Shown here one piece after another: positions 1-11,937 of a stretch of 64,000 bases of DNA (its first letter is position 1; each line of letters opens with the position of its first letter). The notes beneath the pieces were generated by a model. It ran no database searches. It saw nothing but the letters and a program-made list of their open reading frames with translations, and was not told where the DNA came from. Both the position numbers and the translations under genes were made by a program. This stretch comes from Endocalyx cinctus (lineage: Eukaryota > Ascomycota > Sordariomycetes > Amphisphaeriales > Apiosporaceae), in NCBI GenBank assembly GCA_001600455.1, contig BCKC01000002.1, forward strand, positions 434,001-498,000, written 5' to 3'.

Positions 1-207
1 CTGCCCCAGACATGTGCCGCTCTCCCTCCCCTTCGTCTACAACATCATTGACTCGTTATAGGGCATGTGTGCGAAAATACCAACTCGAACATGGGATATA
101 TCATCTATCGATATCGCCTACCCTATGCTACATGGCACTTCAGCATCATAGCGCAGACACGCACTTCTCTTCGAAACCTGTACCATCACTAGTTAAATAT
201 TTATGGG

Positions 208-2040
208 ATGGCTGATCCTTTATCTCTTATCGGTGGTATCACAGGAGGGCTGCAGCTTATCTTGACAGCCGCAGAGGTCTTGCTTGCTTCTATCAAGCTA
301 ATGAAAGACATGAAGGAGGCACCAGTGAGACTTGCGACACTGCTGAATGACGTGGAAGACTCTACGTCACGATTGTGCCATAGCTGCAATACGAGGTCCG
401 AGTTTTTTCTTGGCTTGGACGGCCCTCAGGCGGCTCGGTTATCTCGCTGCATCGTCGCGCTTCAGCCAGCAATACGAGACATTCATAACACGATAACGCC
501 ATTATTCGAGAGTAAGCAAGGAAAGCTCGGCCCGACACGGAATCTGTGGAGATCTCTGGTGTCCGTGAAGGTAGAAAGAGAGCTACCCCAAAAGTTACAA
601 AGGCTAAATCATCTCAATATCGAGGTCATACGAGAACTGGGGTTCATAAGCCTACACAACAACTTAATAATCCAAGAGCTTATTACAACTAATAGCAGGG
701 CTTCAAACCAGGGTTTTATCAGTATCGAAGCGAAAATAGACTTACTGCAAGACAATTTTCACCAATTGGCCAGATCTATACAACAAGAACAGCAAGAAAC
801 GTCGGAAAACTCCATTTACCCCACAACCCCGCCTAAAGGAGGGGATGTTTATCTGGCAGAAGCGTCAACAATGGCCGGTTACAGGTCGGAGGTTTCGGCG
901 TCCCATTCAAGTACCAGGTTATTAGCTACAGGGTCCGAAAAGGTTCCTCCGGAAGCGGTAGTCTCGCACGAGAGATCAGAACAGATGCATCGTTATCTTA
1001 CGGGGGCGACCGGTCGAGTCGGCACCACGGTCGGACTGCGAAATATCATGTCCTCTTCGGAGCTCCCGACCGCAAAGCTTGACTACATCCTCTTCGGCAT
1101 CCGAACATTCTATTCACCGGGAAACTTCGACTCGACTTCCGTCGTTGCGAGGCCGCAATTTTGGGAGGATACGGACCTCGCCATCTACCTGATGAAGGTC
1201 GCGAAGGGTGCGCAGCGCGGCTCAAGCCGGAGCCAGACCCGGGGGTCCATTATCCTGGCGAAGTCTACGGCGAAAGGGACGGCCGCGCTGACCGACGCCA
1301 CAGCTACTGCCCTTATCGAGATCCTGAGCACGCTGTCGCCCGTAAATACAAGTGCCTGCCTCCAGGTCCGAGAGGATATACTTCGATACCTGGGTCGTCT
1401 GGCGCGGGAACAGCTACCTAACGGCCATCCCATAACTCTGGTCATGGACACTCTAAGAAGTGACGACGGCGACAAAAACGTGGCGCTCCGCGCCTTGGAA
1501 TACCTCGTGAACCATCTTCGGGCCACCCTCGGCCCCGTCCATCCGCTGACGCAGACGGGGACGTACCGCCTCTGCGGGCTCCTCCGTCGGAGCGGCGACC
1601 TCGGCGCGCTGCGCGTCGCTTGCGACGGCATCCGTGCGGTTCGCGCCCTTTTAGGACCGGATTCCTTGCAGGAACGCTGGCTGGCCCGCCAGCTCGAGCA
1701 CGTGTACATGGACCGGCGCGACTGGGCCGCCGCGCTGAGTATCTGCTTCGATATCGTAGGACACAAGCGGCTTGACGGCGGAAACCCAGATCCTACGTAC
1801 CGCGACGAGTGCGCCGTTATGACGATGGAAGATATCGCCAAAGCGTGCGAGTGCGGGGGCAGCGTGGAACTGGCCATTGCGTGGTTGAAGCAGGCTATCG
1901 TCAGCCACGGAATGGCGTTAGGACGGACCGACGCCCTGGATCATGTTCATGATAAGCTGAGGGAACTTCTCGTGCAAACCGGCGAGGAAGATGAACTTGC
2001 GGTTTGGACTACACCGTTGAATTCTCAGAGTGCGGGATAA
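208..2040 (+). CDS. HeLo-like N-terminal domain protein with TPR-like C-terminus
   Basis: Single open exon of 610 residues starting at the ATG of MADPLSLIGG. The first ~120 residues are an Ala/Leu/Ile-rich helical segment typical of the fungal HeLo-like N-terminal domain that caps many NACHT/STAND receptors. Residues ~120-330 look helical then Ser/Thr-rich. From ~400 to 590 there are helical pairs (GPVHPLTQTG, GPDSLQERWL, MDRRDWAAAL) resembling the degenerate TPRs of fungal NLR C-termini. No P-loop or NACHT motif is present, so it has the two ends of an NLR without the ATPase. The 3' half is visibly GC-richer than the 5' half. A role in non-self recognition is inferred from domain type and from the neighbouring HeLo gene. 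It could also be a decayed receptor, though the frame is intact. Confidence 0.7.
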   Translation: MADPLSLIGGITGGLQLILTAAEVLLASIKLMKDMKEAPVRLATLLNDVEDSTSRLCHSCNTRSEFFLGLDGPQAARLSRCIVALQPAIRDIHNTITPLFESKQGKLGPTRNLWRSLVSVKVERELPQKLQRLNHLNIEVIRELGFISLHNNLIIQELITTNSRASNQGFISIEAKIDLLQDNFHQLARSIQQEQQETSENSIYPTTPPKGGDVYLAEASTMAGYRSEVSASHSSTRLLATGSEKVPPEAVVSHERSEQMHRYLTGATGRVGTTVGLRNIMSSSELPTAKLDYILFGIRTFYSPGNFDSTSVVARPQFWEDTDLAIYLMKVAKGAQRGSSRSQTRGSIILAKSTAKGTAALTDATATALIEILSTLSPVNTSACLQVREDILRYLGRLAREQLPNGHPITLVMDTLRSDDGDKNVALRALEYLVNHLRATLGPVHPLTQTGTYRLCGLLRRSGDLGALRVACDGIRAVRALLGPDSLQERWLARQLEHVYMDRRDWAAALSICFDIVGHKRLDGGNPDPTYRDECAVMTMEDIAKACECGGSVELAIAWLKQAIVSHGMALGRTDALDHVHDKLRELLVQTGEEDELAVWTTPLNSQSAG

Positions 2041-4279
2041 TCATGCGTTTGTGCCTCCATTGGAAAAGGTCCTACCGAGTTTATCAAGACTATTCGACCC
2101 CACAGACCCAGTAGGGAAATTTGTACTTTTATTTCTTTCGAGGTGGCGGAGGTAGACTGGTACACCAAGCGCAGCACATTACTAACAGTCACGAGTGACA
2201 GGTGTCAGATAGCAAACAGCAGGAATCTTAACCCCTATCTGCGGTTTTATATCCGTGAAGCTCTACGAAAATGAAAGATTACTTATCGAGAGGTAAAAGA
2301 AATTGTTGTTTCTTCTAAAAAGTCTAGTCTATGAAATACTAGTGAAAAACCCTCCTTAAATCTACCGAGTGTTATCGCATAAACGTGTGCAAGTCCCTCT
2401 TCCCACGCGTCCATCTTGCCCCCACGAGCAGTGCGAGGGAACTCCACCGATTCATACTTATACACATCCCTTATAATGGCAACAAGTTATGACAGAGTAG
2501 AAGAACAAGAGATGATAATTCATCAGTTTCCCTAGAGAATTCGGGCTTCCCGTAATAACTGGACCGCTGCTCCCAGCACCGCCACACTTCCTTCCTTGTC
2601 TCTGGCTGATCGTCTCCCGGCAGAGTTTCTGGTGCATTGCGTAACTCCTCAATCTTAAACTCGATTGAACAGTAATTAGGTATCAATTCTAGGACCAGTA
2701 AACCGCACCGATGGGAGATTAATTCCAACGGGACTTGTGTTCGTTCGGAGAGGGGAAATTCTTTCGACCGACCGGGAATCGTCGGGCGTGGCGACAGTAG
2801 ACCGAGTAGTGTATACAGAAGGTGGAGGTAAATAACAGACTTTTAATTGATAATGGTAAACGATCGGGTTCAATGAAAGTAAGAGAAATAAACGATCAAT
2901 GAAGATGGAGGTAAACGATCGATTTCGATGTAAAAACAAAGAAATAACCAGAAAAAGCCAACATGTTACGGGAAAACACATGATGGTAATAATAATCGTA
3001 CTGTATTCGGGATCTAGCGCCTCTGTTTTCACTATCAACTTATGTGAATACAAAGCCAGTCCTTTGGTCTGAATGGTGTACGATGTGATATGCGGTGATT
3101 GTTCTGATTGCTTGATGGTTGATGATGGGAAGTATGTATGTGTGTGGGAAGAAAGATGCTGTAAGGTTTCACTTGATGGTTTGTTCTTTTTGCCGCGGCG
3201 TAGGCGAACGAAACGGCGATGGGATACAAGTCATAAAGGAATAAACCGTTCGAATCACGGCTTAGGTCGGGAGGGGGATCCTATGGGGGCCGGAGTTTTA
3301 TCAATTTTTCTGCGTATTATCTTGTTAGCTTTAAAAGGAGAAAAAAAAAAAAAGTCCATAATAATGTATTTTTCTCAAGGCCTCGAACTTGATTGACCAC
3401 TTAGTCTGAAATAGCTAAATTTTGACCTAAAGAAAAGGAATACCTACCAATTTCCCGTTCTGGAGGCTTCAGGACCGAGCGGTGCTGTACGTATTCCATC
3501 GCTTTGTTTCCTTAAGTTCTGATACTCCAAATTCAGCATTGATCGTGGGAAAAAGGGAATTGGACGGTATGTTTTTTAGGGCCTAGATAGCAAATGACTC
3601 AGTGGTGGAAGTGGGATTATTGCAATTTTCTGTTTGTAAATGAATTACGTGTCTCCAAGCTGATCTGAGTTCTGTCTTTGCTTGAGAAGAACACCTATTG
3701 AGATTGATGATAGCGGTCTCAATAGAAAGAAGAGGATGGCCAATGAATAAGTGTTTATTGATGGTAAGTGGTGATATGTGATGTTGTATGATGTTGTATG
3801 ATGAATGGGGACGGTGTTGATGGTTTGGTGTAAATAAAGTGAAGATGAAGCAAAGACTATGTTGCAGAAAGATGAAGATGTAAAAGTATGCATGGTAGGA
3901 TTGAGAGAGATTTATATATGTTGAGAAATGGGATAACGGTAGTTTAGTCCTTACTTCCCTAAATAAGTGCATTGGTATATAATGGGAGTAATGATCTGAT
4001 TGATTTGGGAAGTGTGGTAATAACGTATAACTAATTTGTTTAAAGGAAGTTTACTCCGGAAGTTAATGTGCTTTTAGGTGCGTAGTTACCGACCAACTCA
4101 GAAAGAAAAGAAGTCAGAAAGAAAAGAAGGCACACTTTTCAAAGTGGAAAGAGTAAATAGCAGAAAAGGTCCGTGTTGAATGCTGTCTCAGTCTCAGCAC
4201 ATTTTCTCAATCTTGGAAGCTTCAACGTTTATATCTTTGGGAACTTCATTTTGTTTCAAAGTACTTGTATAATTAGAAG
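2041..4279. other. intergenic, no supported gene
   Basis: About 2.2 kb of AT-rich DNA between convergent genes. It holds three close AAACGATC words (about 2850-2920), a small tandem duplication around 3780-3805 and a poly-A run near 3340. Open frames are short and resemble no family I know. Confidence 0.6.
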
Positions 4280-6205
4280 TTACACTGTGATTCTCTGCAA
4301 CTGCTTTACCATTTCTCTCAGAATACCTGCCTCGCTCACCTCATGCTCGGCAGAAAACCTGGTCTCTGCAGTTGACACTGAGCTTTCTTCAATTATGTCA
4401 TTGCTGATCCTACCAATGATGCAAGTCTCGGTGACGGATGCATATATGTTTCCCATTCGGTATCTAATCTCACCAGAGACTATATTTTCCCCGAGCCAAT
4501 TTTTGACCTTAGCAATATCCTCCAGCGCTACATCTCCACCACCTCTAGGAACCTTTACACATTTGTAAACCACGTGCCGTAATTGTTGCCACATCGCCAG
4601 TTCGATCATAACATTTCCAAGCATATATCGATCCATATGCTTTGAAAAAGAGACTGCCGGTTCCCCAAGTGCGTCAGGATGACGATAAATATCTCTCACC
4701 GGGTTTGCAGAGGGCTGCTCACTGATAGCAACAGGATGATCTTCGCGGGAAAAAGTAAAGCCCGCAAGACAGAATTGACCGAATTGGGGCTCTAGAAGTT
4801 GCAGTAGGAAATCTGAATCTTTTTCCTTCGTTTTCCTTGCTTCCATACCCGCGCAAGTGGGAAAGAAAAGCATATTTTCCGATCTTAGATCTTTATGTAG
4901 CCAGCCAACAATATGCAACGTGTGTAGAATACGGCATAGGCGAAGTGCGAACTGCACTCTAGTTGTGACGCTAGGGAGAGGCTTTACTTGGGCAGTTCCT
5001 CGTATGATATCTAAGAGAGAGACGGGATCTTGCGTTGCCGCAGGGCATGGGCGACCATTGTGAATGGTCGTGCATTGAGGGTCGGGATACTCGAAAATGA
5101 GTAGAAATGCGTCGGGCCGTTCAATATAGCCCATGCAGCACAGAGTTGAAAGTGATTCTCTGACGGTGCTGGAAAGGAGCTGCGTGAGAGCTTTCACACG
5201 CTGCACTAATTTCCCTTTCATGCGCCGCGCGACCTTTTTCGTTTCGATAAGCACTGGAACGCCACCATATCGTCCTAATGCTATTGCTTCATTATCAACG
5301 CTCCTGACGTCGGTCAAAAGCTCCTCTTCCAGAAGCTTGCTGCGTAAGACTGTGGGCTGAACTTCCACTGTTGTTTTCTCCGACTTTTCTATTGTTGCTG
5401 TCCGGATAGTTGGATTTCCGTTCTCAATAGCCAACGCGTCAACCCTCTCGATTCGTAGCTGAGTAAGTGCACCCAGAGAGAAGTTTCCATCCATGCGCAG
5501 AGTTTCATCGTTGGAAAGACATTGGAATCCCTTGTTTTCAGCGAATGCCCTCTGTAGTTCAAGCAGTTCTGTCGCGTCTTTGCTGACTTGTATTATGGTC
5601 TCGAGTTGACGAACCATCATGTCATTAGTCTCCCGACGGGTAATGGGATCTAAGAGCTTCCATAGACCATCGACGATATCCTGCACGTTCCGAATCAACA
5701 TACGAAAACGCTCACCATCAGAAGCTGCCCACCATATTCTCTTGAAGAATGAGTTTCTGGATTGGATACACTTAGAACGTCCAATTAGATTTTTTCTGGC
5801 TTTATTGACGATCGGCTTTGACAGCATATTGGCAGTAACTCCTGGCCTTTCACTTGGGTTGGCGTCTGTCGTCTGACCCTCATTACCTATCACGGAGTTC
5901 TCCAAAATCTCAAACTTATAGCGCTTCTTCAAAGTGTCGAGTTGCAATAACAATTCTAGTTGCGCCATGAGGTCAGCTGCAAGTTGCTGGTTTAAAGCGG
6001 GATCCGGCTTCCATGGCTGTTCATCTAGTTTGACCGCATGAGCCCAGGCTAAAAATCGATGCTCCTCGAGACTGAGGAGCGTCTGATGCAGACTCGCATC
6101 GTCACCAAAACTGTTCGATTCGGATAGTAGTGTAAATGCTGTGACGCATCCATTAAAAACTTGGAGTCCTAGTGATACCACCGCCAAAGCTGTTCCTGGA
6201 TCCAT
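4280..6205 (-). CDS. HeLo-domain pseudokinase
   Basis: Uninterrupted frame of 641 residues. I place the start at the ATG of MDPGTALAVV (6205); the open frame extends nine codons further up but only from a TTG. Residues 1 to ~230 match the HeLo prion-inhibition/propagation domain: a hydrophobic N-terminal helix, then conserved spacing around SFGDD and RFLAWAHAV. Residues ~300-600 are kinase-like: a possible beta3 Lys in VLIETKKV, a catalytic-loop motif HKDLRSEN (~437), and AGFTFSR (~480) where DFG should be. The DFG Asp is missing and the loop Lys is Arg, so phosphotransfer is doubtful. HeLo domains of HET-S and HELLP insert into membranes and kill the cell, and the animal homologue MLKL also joins a four-helix bundle to a pseudokinase. 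Divergent from the kinase gene that starts at 6654. Confidence 0.85.
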   Translation of the reverse strand: MDPGTALAVVSLGLQVFNGCVTAFTLLSESNSFGDDASLHQTLLSLEEHRFLAWAHAVKLDEQPWKPDPALNQQLAADLMAQLELLLQLDTLKKRYKFEILENSVIGNEGQTTDANPSERPGVTANMLSKPIVNKARKNLIGRSKCIQSRNSFFKRIWWAASDGERFRMLIRNVQDIVDGLWKLLDPITRRETNDMMVRQLETIIQVSKDATELLELQRAFAENKGFQCLSNDETLRMDGNFSLGALTQLRIERVDALAIENGNPTIRTATIEKSEKTTVEVQPTVLRSKLLEEELLTDVRSVDNEAIALGRYGGVPVLIETKKVARRMKGKLVQRVKALTQLLSSTVRESLSTLCCMGYIERPDAFLLIFEYPDPQCTTIHNGRPCPAATQDPVSLLDIIRGTAQVKPLPSVTTRVQFALRLCRILHTLHIVGWLHKDLRSENMLFFPTCAGMEARKTKEKDSDFLLQLLEPQFGQFCLAGFTFSREDHPVAISEQPSANPVRDIYRHPDALGEPAVSFSKHMDRYMLGNVMIELAMWQQLRHVVYKCVKVPRGGGDVALEDIAKVKNWLGENIVSGEIRYRMGNIYASVTETCIIGRISNDIIEESSVSTAETRFSAEHEVSEAGILREMVKQLQRITV

Positions 6206-6653
6206 CGAATCAAACCAGGCACCAAAGCTCAAAAATGCGAAATGCCACAGGCGATGTATTGAGTGTCAGTTGTTAGGATAGATGACTAAGTATGATATGC
6301 AGTGAAACTTTAGAAAATAGAAGGGAAATGGAATATTTAAGGGTAACGCATGATTTCTTTTGAAAAAGTCGCTCCCGTTCTAGACCGGATGACTGAATAT
6401 TTACCAGGTATATCGCTATCCGAAGTCAATATTTGATTGGGCGCCAAATTAAGAACAATTTCACCAGCCAATCAGCATTCAGCTCATGACCCCATGTATT
6501 CTGCATGCTCTCTTCAGCTTTCAGCTCTGAGGCTGCAATACAGATCCACCATGATATGTATATGGGTTGATAATTACTTATCCCACGCAATCCATTTCCA
6601 AAGCTGTGACCCGCGACAAACAATCTCTAAACCGCAAAGTAAAACAACAAAAT
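6206..6653. promoter_or_regulatory. shared divergent promoter region
   Basis: 448 bp separate the start codons of the HeLo-pseudokinase (minus) and the kinase-ankyrin gene (plus), so both promoters must lie here or overlap. A bidirectional promoter would allow co-expression, but no factor site is recognised. Confidence 0.5.
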
Positions 6654-9600
6654 ATGAGCATCCCTTCATCAGCGCGACCTCTAACTACGGTTCCGCTATC
6701 CACGGACTTTGTTTCATCAGACGGACACAGCTCCATTCCTCATGCTACCGTCAATCCTGATCCCTACATACCGAACGCGCTTGATTTTGTGCGTATATCA
6801 CGTTCGGTACACGATGCAAACCTCCAGGAGCATGCACCCTGGCTTCTAGAGCAGCAGGCCATCAACACTTCCATTCACATTGGTAGTGGGGCCTCCTTTA
6901 CCGTATCTAGAATGACGATCCCCGAGGGGCAAATGCACACGTCCCGGGAGGTGAAAATGGGCGATGGACTTATCGTATCACAAAGTTCTGCAGCGCCCGT
7001 TCTACCAAAAGCTGTCGCATATAAGATAGCACGAATCAACCTGAACAAGAAGGGACAGCCGGCTGACGCGGAATCAACCAGAGCGGCTATCTCGGTCTTG
7101 ACGGAGATAGCGGCACTGGCGCACTCTCCGCTTGCGAACCACGAAAACATCGTAAAACTGCTGGGACTTGCGTGGGGAAGCAGTCTGAATGATACGTCTT
7201 TCAAACTGCCGGTCATTGTCCTGGAATATGCCGACTTCGGCACCGTCGCCGATATTCAGGGACGTGTTGATTTGGGATCCGGCGAGCGACTTGGGTTATG
7301 CCTCGATGTAGCCAATGGAATCGACATGCTTCATCGATGTGGTATTGTTCATGGCGACGTCAAAGCAGAAAATGTCCTAGTATTCGCGTCAAATGAGCGG
7401 AAATACGTCGCCAAGATTGCTGACTTCGGATTTTCTGTCGTTGGCCGGGTTGGGAACGACATGATTCGCCTTGGGGGCACAGAGTTTTGGAGAGCACCGG
7501 AGACTTTCGAAACCATTAGTCTTAAAGACGCCGCTAAAACGGACGTGTATTCTTTTGGACTATTTGCCTGGAGGCTTTTCATGAGAGGTGTCAATCCCTT
7601 CTCCCTATTTCTACCACCCGGAACTGCCCAGTCACAGCAGGTCATGGAAGTTCGAAAGCTGAAGCTTGCTGGAAGTTTCTCAACCGATCCAAAAACTTGG
7701 CTTTGGCGATTTATTATCATGTTAGGAGAAGAGTCTATCGCAGGTGTTGCGCCAGCCGTACGCCAACAAGTAGCTCTTAATGCGACGACGCAGATGCTTC
7801 AGTTACTTAAGCTCAACAACGCCTCAACCCAACCTACAGCCGAATACGTCTGGAGGGTTCTTCTCCAGGTCTCAAGTATTATTGCGCTTTCTCCAGCCAT
7901 GCAAGGGCAGTTCCGTCTCATGGTAGAACCCATGGTTCCCCAACTGGCTCAGATAGATGTTTTTGCCAGCAAGCTCGGCGCAGTTCTCAAGGACTGTCTC
8001 TCGACTGACCCAAGCAAGAGAGACCTGGGAGGGGCAATCAAAGCTCTCAAGGGCCAGAACCTACAGACTGAGTACTTCCAACCTACCACTCTACCACTGT
8101 ACAATGGCGTATATATGCTAATGAACCTGAATTTTAGTGAGCAATCATCTAAGCAACAGCCAGTCGAGAATTTCAAAGTTCGTTTATTCCTCACTAACTA
8201 TAATTAAAAACGCTAACAATTCCAAAAAAGGAGCATTCATTTAGTTGGCAATGGATGCGAATCCTTGAGCCCACAGTCCAGTCATTTGTATTTTCCACCC
8301 TTCGCAATAGTGAGGACGATCGCTATCAAAAAGACATGGTCAACCCGCCGGAATGTTTCTGGCTCGCCTCCTTGTACGTAAATGGATCCGGTGTAGCATA
8401 CGACCCTACGGAAGCGGTTAAACTTCTTCGGCATGCAGCAAAGTACGGCCACGAAATTTCCAAAGCAAATCACTATCGTTTTGCCATATCATTGGGGGTC
8501 GATGTCGAGATCAATGAGTCGCTGAAGAATGACCTTGTTTCTATGGCTCTCCAGGGATCCCACAAAGCTCTCCGAGACTTGCATGAAGTCGACGCCAATC
8601 TATGGAAAAGAGCCGTAAATGCTTTACGTGAGCTCAAGGGTGGTATCGGTGCTCCATTCTTTTCAGGGGATAACTTACTCCACAATGCCAATATCGGTAT
8701 GTGGGTACGTACATTCAATGAACCAGATGTCCTAGTCAAGAACTTTAGCCATCTTCATAGAATTCATGACTACAAAGTGAACCGCCGTGGCGATGGCGTT
8801 CTACACATGGCATCTAGCATGGGTAAAGTGGACGCTGTCGAAGCCTTACTCGATAACTTCCCCACCTTAACCGTAGATCAGCTCAACGACTTAGGAGAAA
8901 CTCCTCTACTATGTGCTTGCCGAGCAGGCCACAGCTCAGTTGCGAGGCTCCTTCTTAACCGACAGGCTGATGCAAGTCTCGTCACATCCAGAAATGAAAG
9001 CCCCTTACATTGGCTAGTGTCATTGGATGACGATGATATTCCCGAAATCGGACGGTTGCTGTTGGAGAGAGGCGCTTCGTTAAAACTCTGCACCATCGGC
9101 GATACGCACCACTCCGAATTTCCCAGCAGTCTCATGGTGGATCGTCTGCCGCCAGGAATACCCTTACACTGGGCGCTGGTACGGGGCAGGGTTGCCGCCG
9201 TTCGATTCCTTGTTGATCAAGATCCGGACAAAACCACGTGCATAATGGAAGACGCCGACGTTGGTATGGTGCGTGCCGTTGAACTCGCAGCTCAGTGGCA
9301 TTTATCAGAAAGCCTCACCATTATTCTCGAAGCTATGGAGGCAAATGATGTCCGGATGACGTACAGTCCGTTGATAATAAAGGCCGTGCAAGGAGCTGAT
9401 CGATTTTCCATGATTCTCCGAAATGGCCGAAATTTTCAGCAAGAACTCAAATCAACCTTGGATTTCTTACTTAAAAAGGTTTGCATACACACTGTCAACA
9501 GTGCCGGTAGAAATGGAAGAACCCTGCTTTTCAACGCAGTATCGCTAACGCACGACCTGGTCGTTCGTTATCTTCTTGATCCCGAAACGAACGATTTGAT

Positions 9601-10753
9601 GGAAGAGGAGAGAGAACGCAGGCGGCCCGGCATGAAAAACCAATGGCTGCCCTCAAGACAGGATGGGATCTTTCACGTCGACCACGTTAATCAACATTGC
9701 GGAATGCAACAATTCACGCCATTTCACGAGGCTATTCGAACTAATCAAGTGGACGTTGCCGAGATACTTTTAAAGCATGGCGCAGACCCAAATCTCTGCA
9801 CTCAGCATCCTTTTGTCAATTCTACGGTCGTGTGGACATCGCTGCATGTCTTCGCATTCGCGGGACACAATGATGATCTACGTCTGGTGCAGATGCTTAT
9901 AGATGCAGGAGTGCCTGTAGATGGGTGTTCGACTGGAATTGAAACGGCGCTCCTGGTATCGCTGCAAAACAACTCCTTCAAGCTTTCGTCCGAGTTACTA
10001 CGTCTCGGGGCAGGCATCAACTGCTTGAGTCTGGGTTCCGGACTGAGAAAATTGGATCATCCGACTAGCATCCTGGGCCACTTGATCGCCACAGCGGAAC
10101 AGGGTGCGGTATCAAGAATTAAATACGTACTCAGGAATTGCGAAAAGAAAGATAAGGTCGACTTCATAGTCGAACCTGAACGACAAATAACGGCTCTTCA
10201 ACGCGCCGCCTGGGCCCACCGCGGCATAGCATTTCGGACTCCGCAGATAATGAAAGAAGAACGCAGATTAGAGCGGAGCGACTATGACTTCGCGACAAAC
10301 CGAGAAATTGCCATAGAGCTGCTTCGAAGGTTTGGTGAAGATCAAAATATTAATGCCAAAAGCAAGCACCACGGTTGGACAGCTCTGCACTTCGCCGTGA
10401 ACGCGAGCAATTCGGATGTTGCACGACTGCTTATCGAACACGGCGCTGATAAGACGTTGACGGACGATAAAGGATTTACCCCTCTTGAGTTTGCTGAGAA
10501 GTTAGCTTCACACGTCTTGATTCAGTGCGACGGATGTAGCACGGCACCTATACGTGGAACTAGATGGGGCTGCGAAACTTGTCCAGATCATGATGTTTGT
10601 GACCAGTGTCGGCCTAAATCTGATCACATCTTCAGACGGAAACCCTTGAAGGAGACATTAGACGCCATTCGAGGCTATCCGAAAAACGAAGATGCTCTTG
10701 CCCTTTTCAAAGAAATGGTGCAGTTACAGAATGTCATTGATGTATTGCTGTGA
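6654..10753 (+). CDS. protein kinase / Sel1-like / ankyrin / ZZ zinc-finger fusion
   Basis: Two exons, 6654-8177 and 8231-10753, joined in phase 0 by a 53-nt intron (GTTCGT donor, GCTAAC branch, AAG acceptor), giving 1348 residues. The start is the ATG of MSIPSSARPL; an in-frame upstream ATG at 6567 lies in a poorer context. The kinase (residues ~73-460) has a Gly-rich loop IGSGASF, beta3 Lys in VAYKIA (~121), HGDVKAEN (~233), DFG (~258) and APE (~280), so it should be active. After the splice come a Sel1-like segment (~545-585), ankyrin repeats (~700-1260; GETPLLCACRAGH, GWTALHFAVN) and a ZZ finger (~1274-1305; CDGC, CETC, CDQC). ZZ fingers bind protein tails and ankyrin repeats bind partners. 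It is divergent from the HeLo-pseudokinase and is a candidate upstream kinase for it (inference). Confidence 0.85.
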
Positions 10754-10943
10754 TAAAGCTGGTTGGAGTATCGGAAGAATCGAGGCCAGGGTATGCATAT
10801 TTATTGTTGATTAAAATGAAACAACGACTCTACCAAATCTTTACGACATCATGATTCTTGAATGAAGAAAAAAAAAAAACTAATATTGTCATCATAAAGC
10901 TTCAGATAAGGTAAACTACCTAGGTAGACTAGCAGACTATCAG

Positions 10944-10961
10944 GTAGTTCCTAGGAACTAC
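10944..10961. repeat. 18-bp perfect palindrome
   Basis: GTAGTTCCTAGGAACTAC equals its own reverse complement. It lies in a stretch of further CTAGGTAG words downstream of the kinase-ankyrin gene. Confidence 0.8.
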
Positions 10962-11929
10962 GCCATGTAAAGGTGTTTCTCTGCCTAATCCCACATAATT
11001 AGACGAAATCAAGACTCATACATCATCATTTCAACATAATTACTTCGGCTGAGAATTCGGTTCATTTCGCCGACAGATCCGGTAAGAAAATCTATCTTCA
11101 AGTGGATTATTCATCTTTCCACCACCAATGAATGGACCAATGGAAGTAATTTCGCTTGCTTGACTATCCTATATGTTGTGCTACTTCATTTCAGCTTCAT
11201 CTAAGATTATCCACCAGTTCTTCACACCTTGGGGTTTTCGTGTGTATCTTCCTCACTTTATTTTACTTCGTACAAGATCTAATCCAGCTTGCCATAAATG
11301 ATTTACCGTTACATTATCGGTAAGGAGTACCGCGGGAAACGCAATAGAATCGTCGTATCGGGGGGCAGCTGCCGAGTCCTCAGCTCTCGTGTAACTGGTT
11401 TTGAGATACGGATCGTCGTACAATATTCCACATTCAGCTGACTTGCCTGCCCTCAGCTGTCATCAGACTACATGCAGCACTCGGATGGATGATATATGTA
11501 CGGTAATATTCAACTTTACAGATGCACGTCAATTATTAATTCAAAAATCAATAATGTTGACCGCTAATTATTCCTCTCCGCATAAGGCTAGAAGACTTCG
11601 TTTTTTTTTTATTATCGCCGCTCGACAAGTTTTGTGGATCACTAGTCAAGGAAAAGAGTCGTTTTGACTCGACCGGCCACTTCACCGTCGGGATTCAACA
11701 GTGAAGTGCAGGGTTCGGCGTCCAACGTAAAATCTGGAGTAGGAATAGGAAAAACAAATATTGTCCACATCAAGGCATCATATCGTTGAAGAGCTAGCCT
11801 CCACTGGAAGATGGAGATCGACAACGAAGGACGGCGATGCACGATATTGAACTTCTAATGGGGCAAAGGGAGCTCCAAGCCCAAGTTCCGACGAAAGAAA
11901 CTAAGGACCTGCCTGAGTGAAAAGTCATG

Positions 11930-11937
11930 TATAAAAG
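11930..11937 (+). promoter_or_regulatory. TATA box of the secreted propeller gene
   Basis: TATAAAAG lies about 108 bp upstream of the ATG at 12045, a normal distance for a fungal core promoter. Confidence 0.55.
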
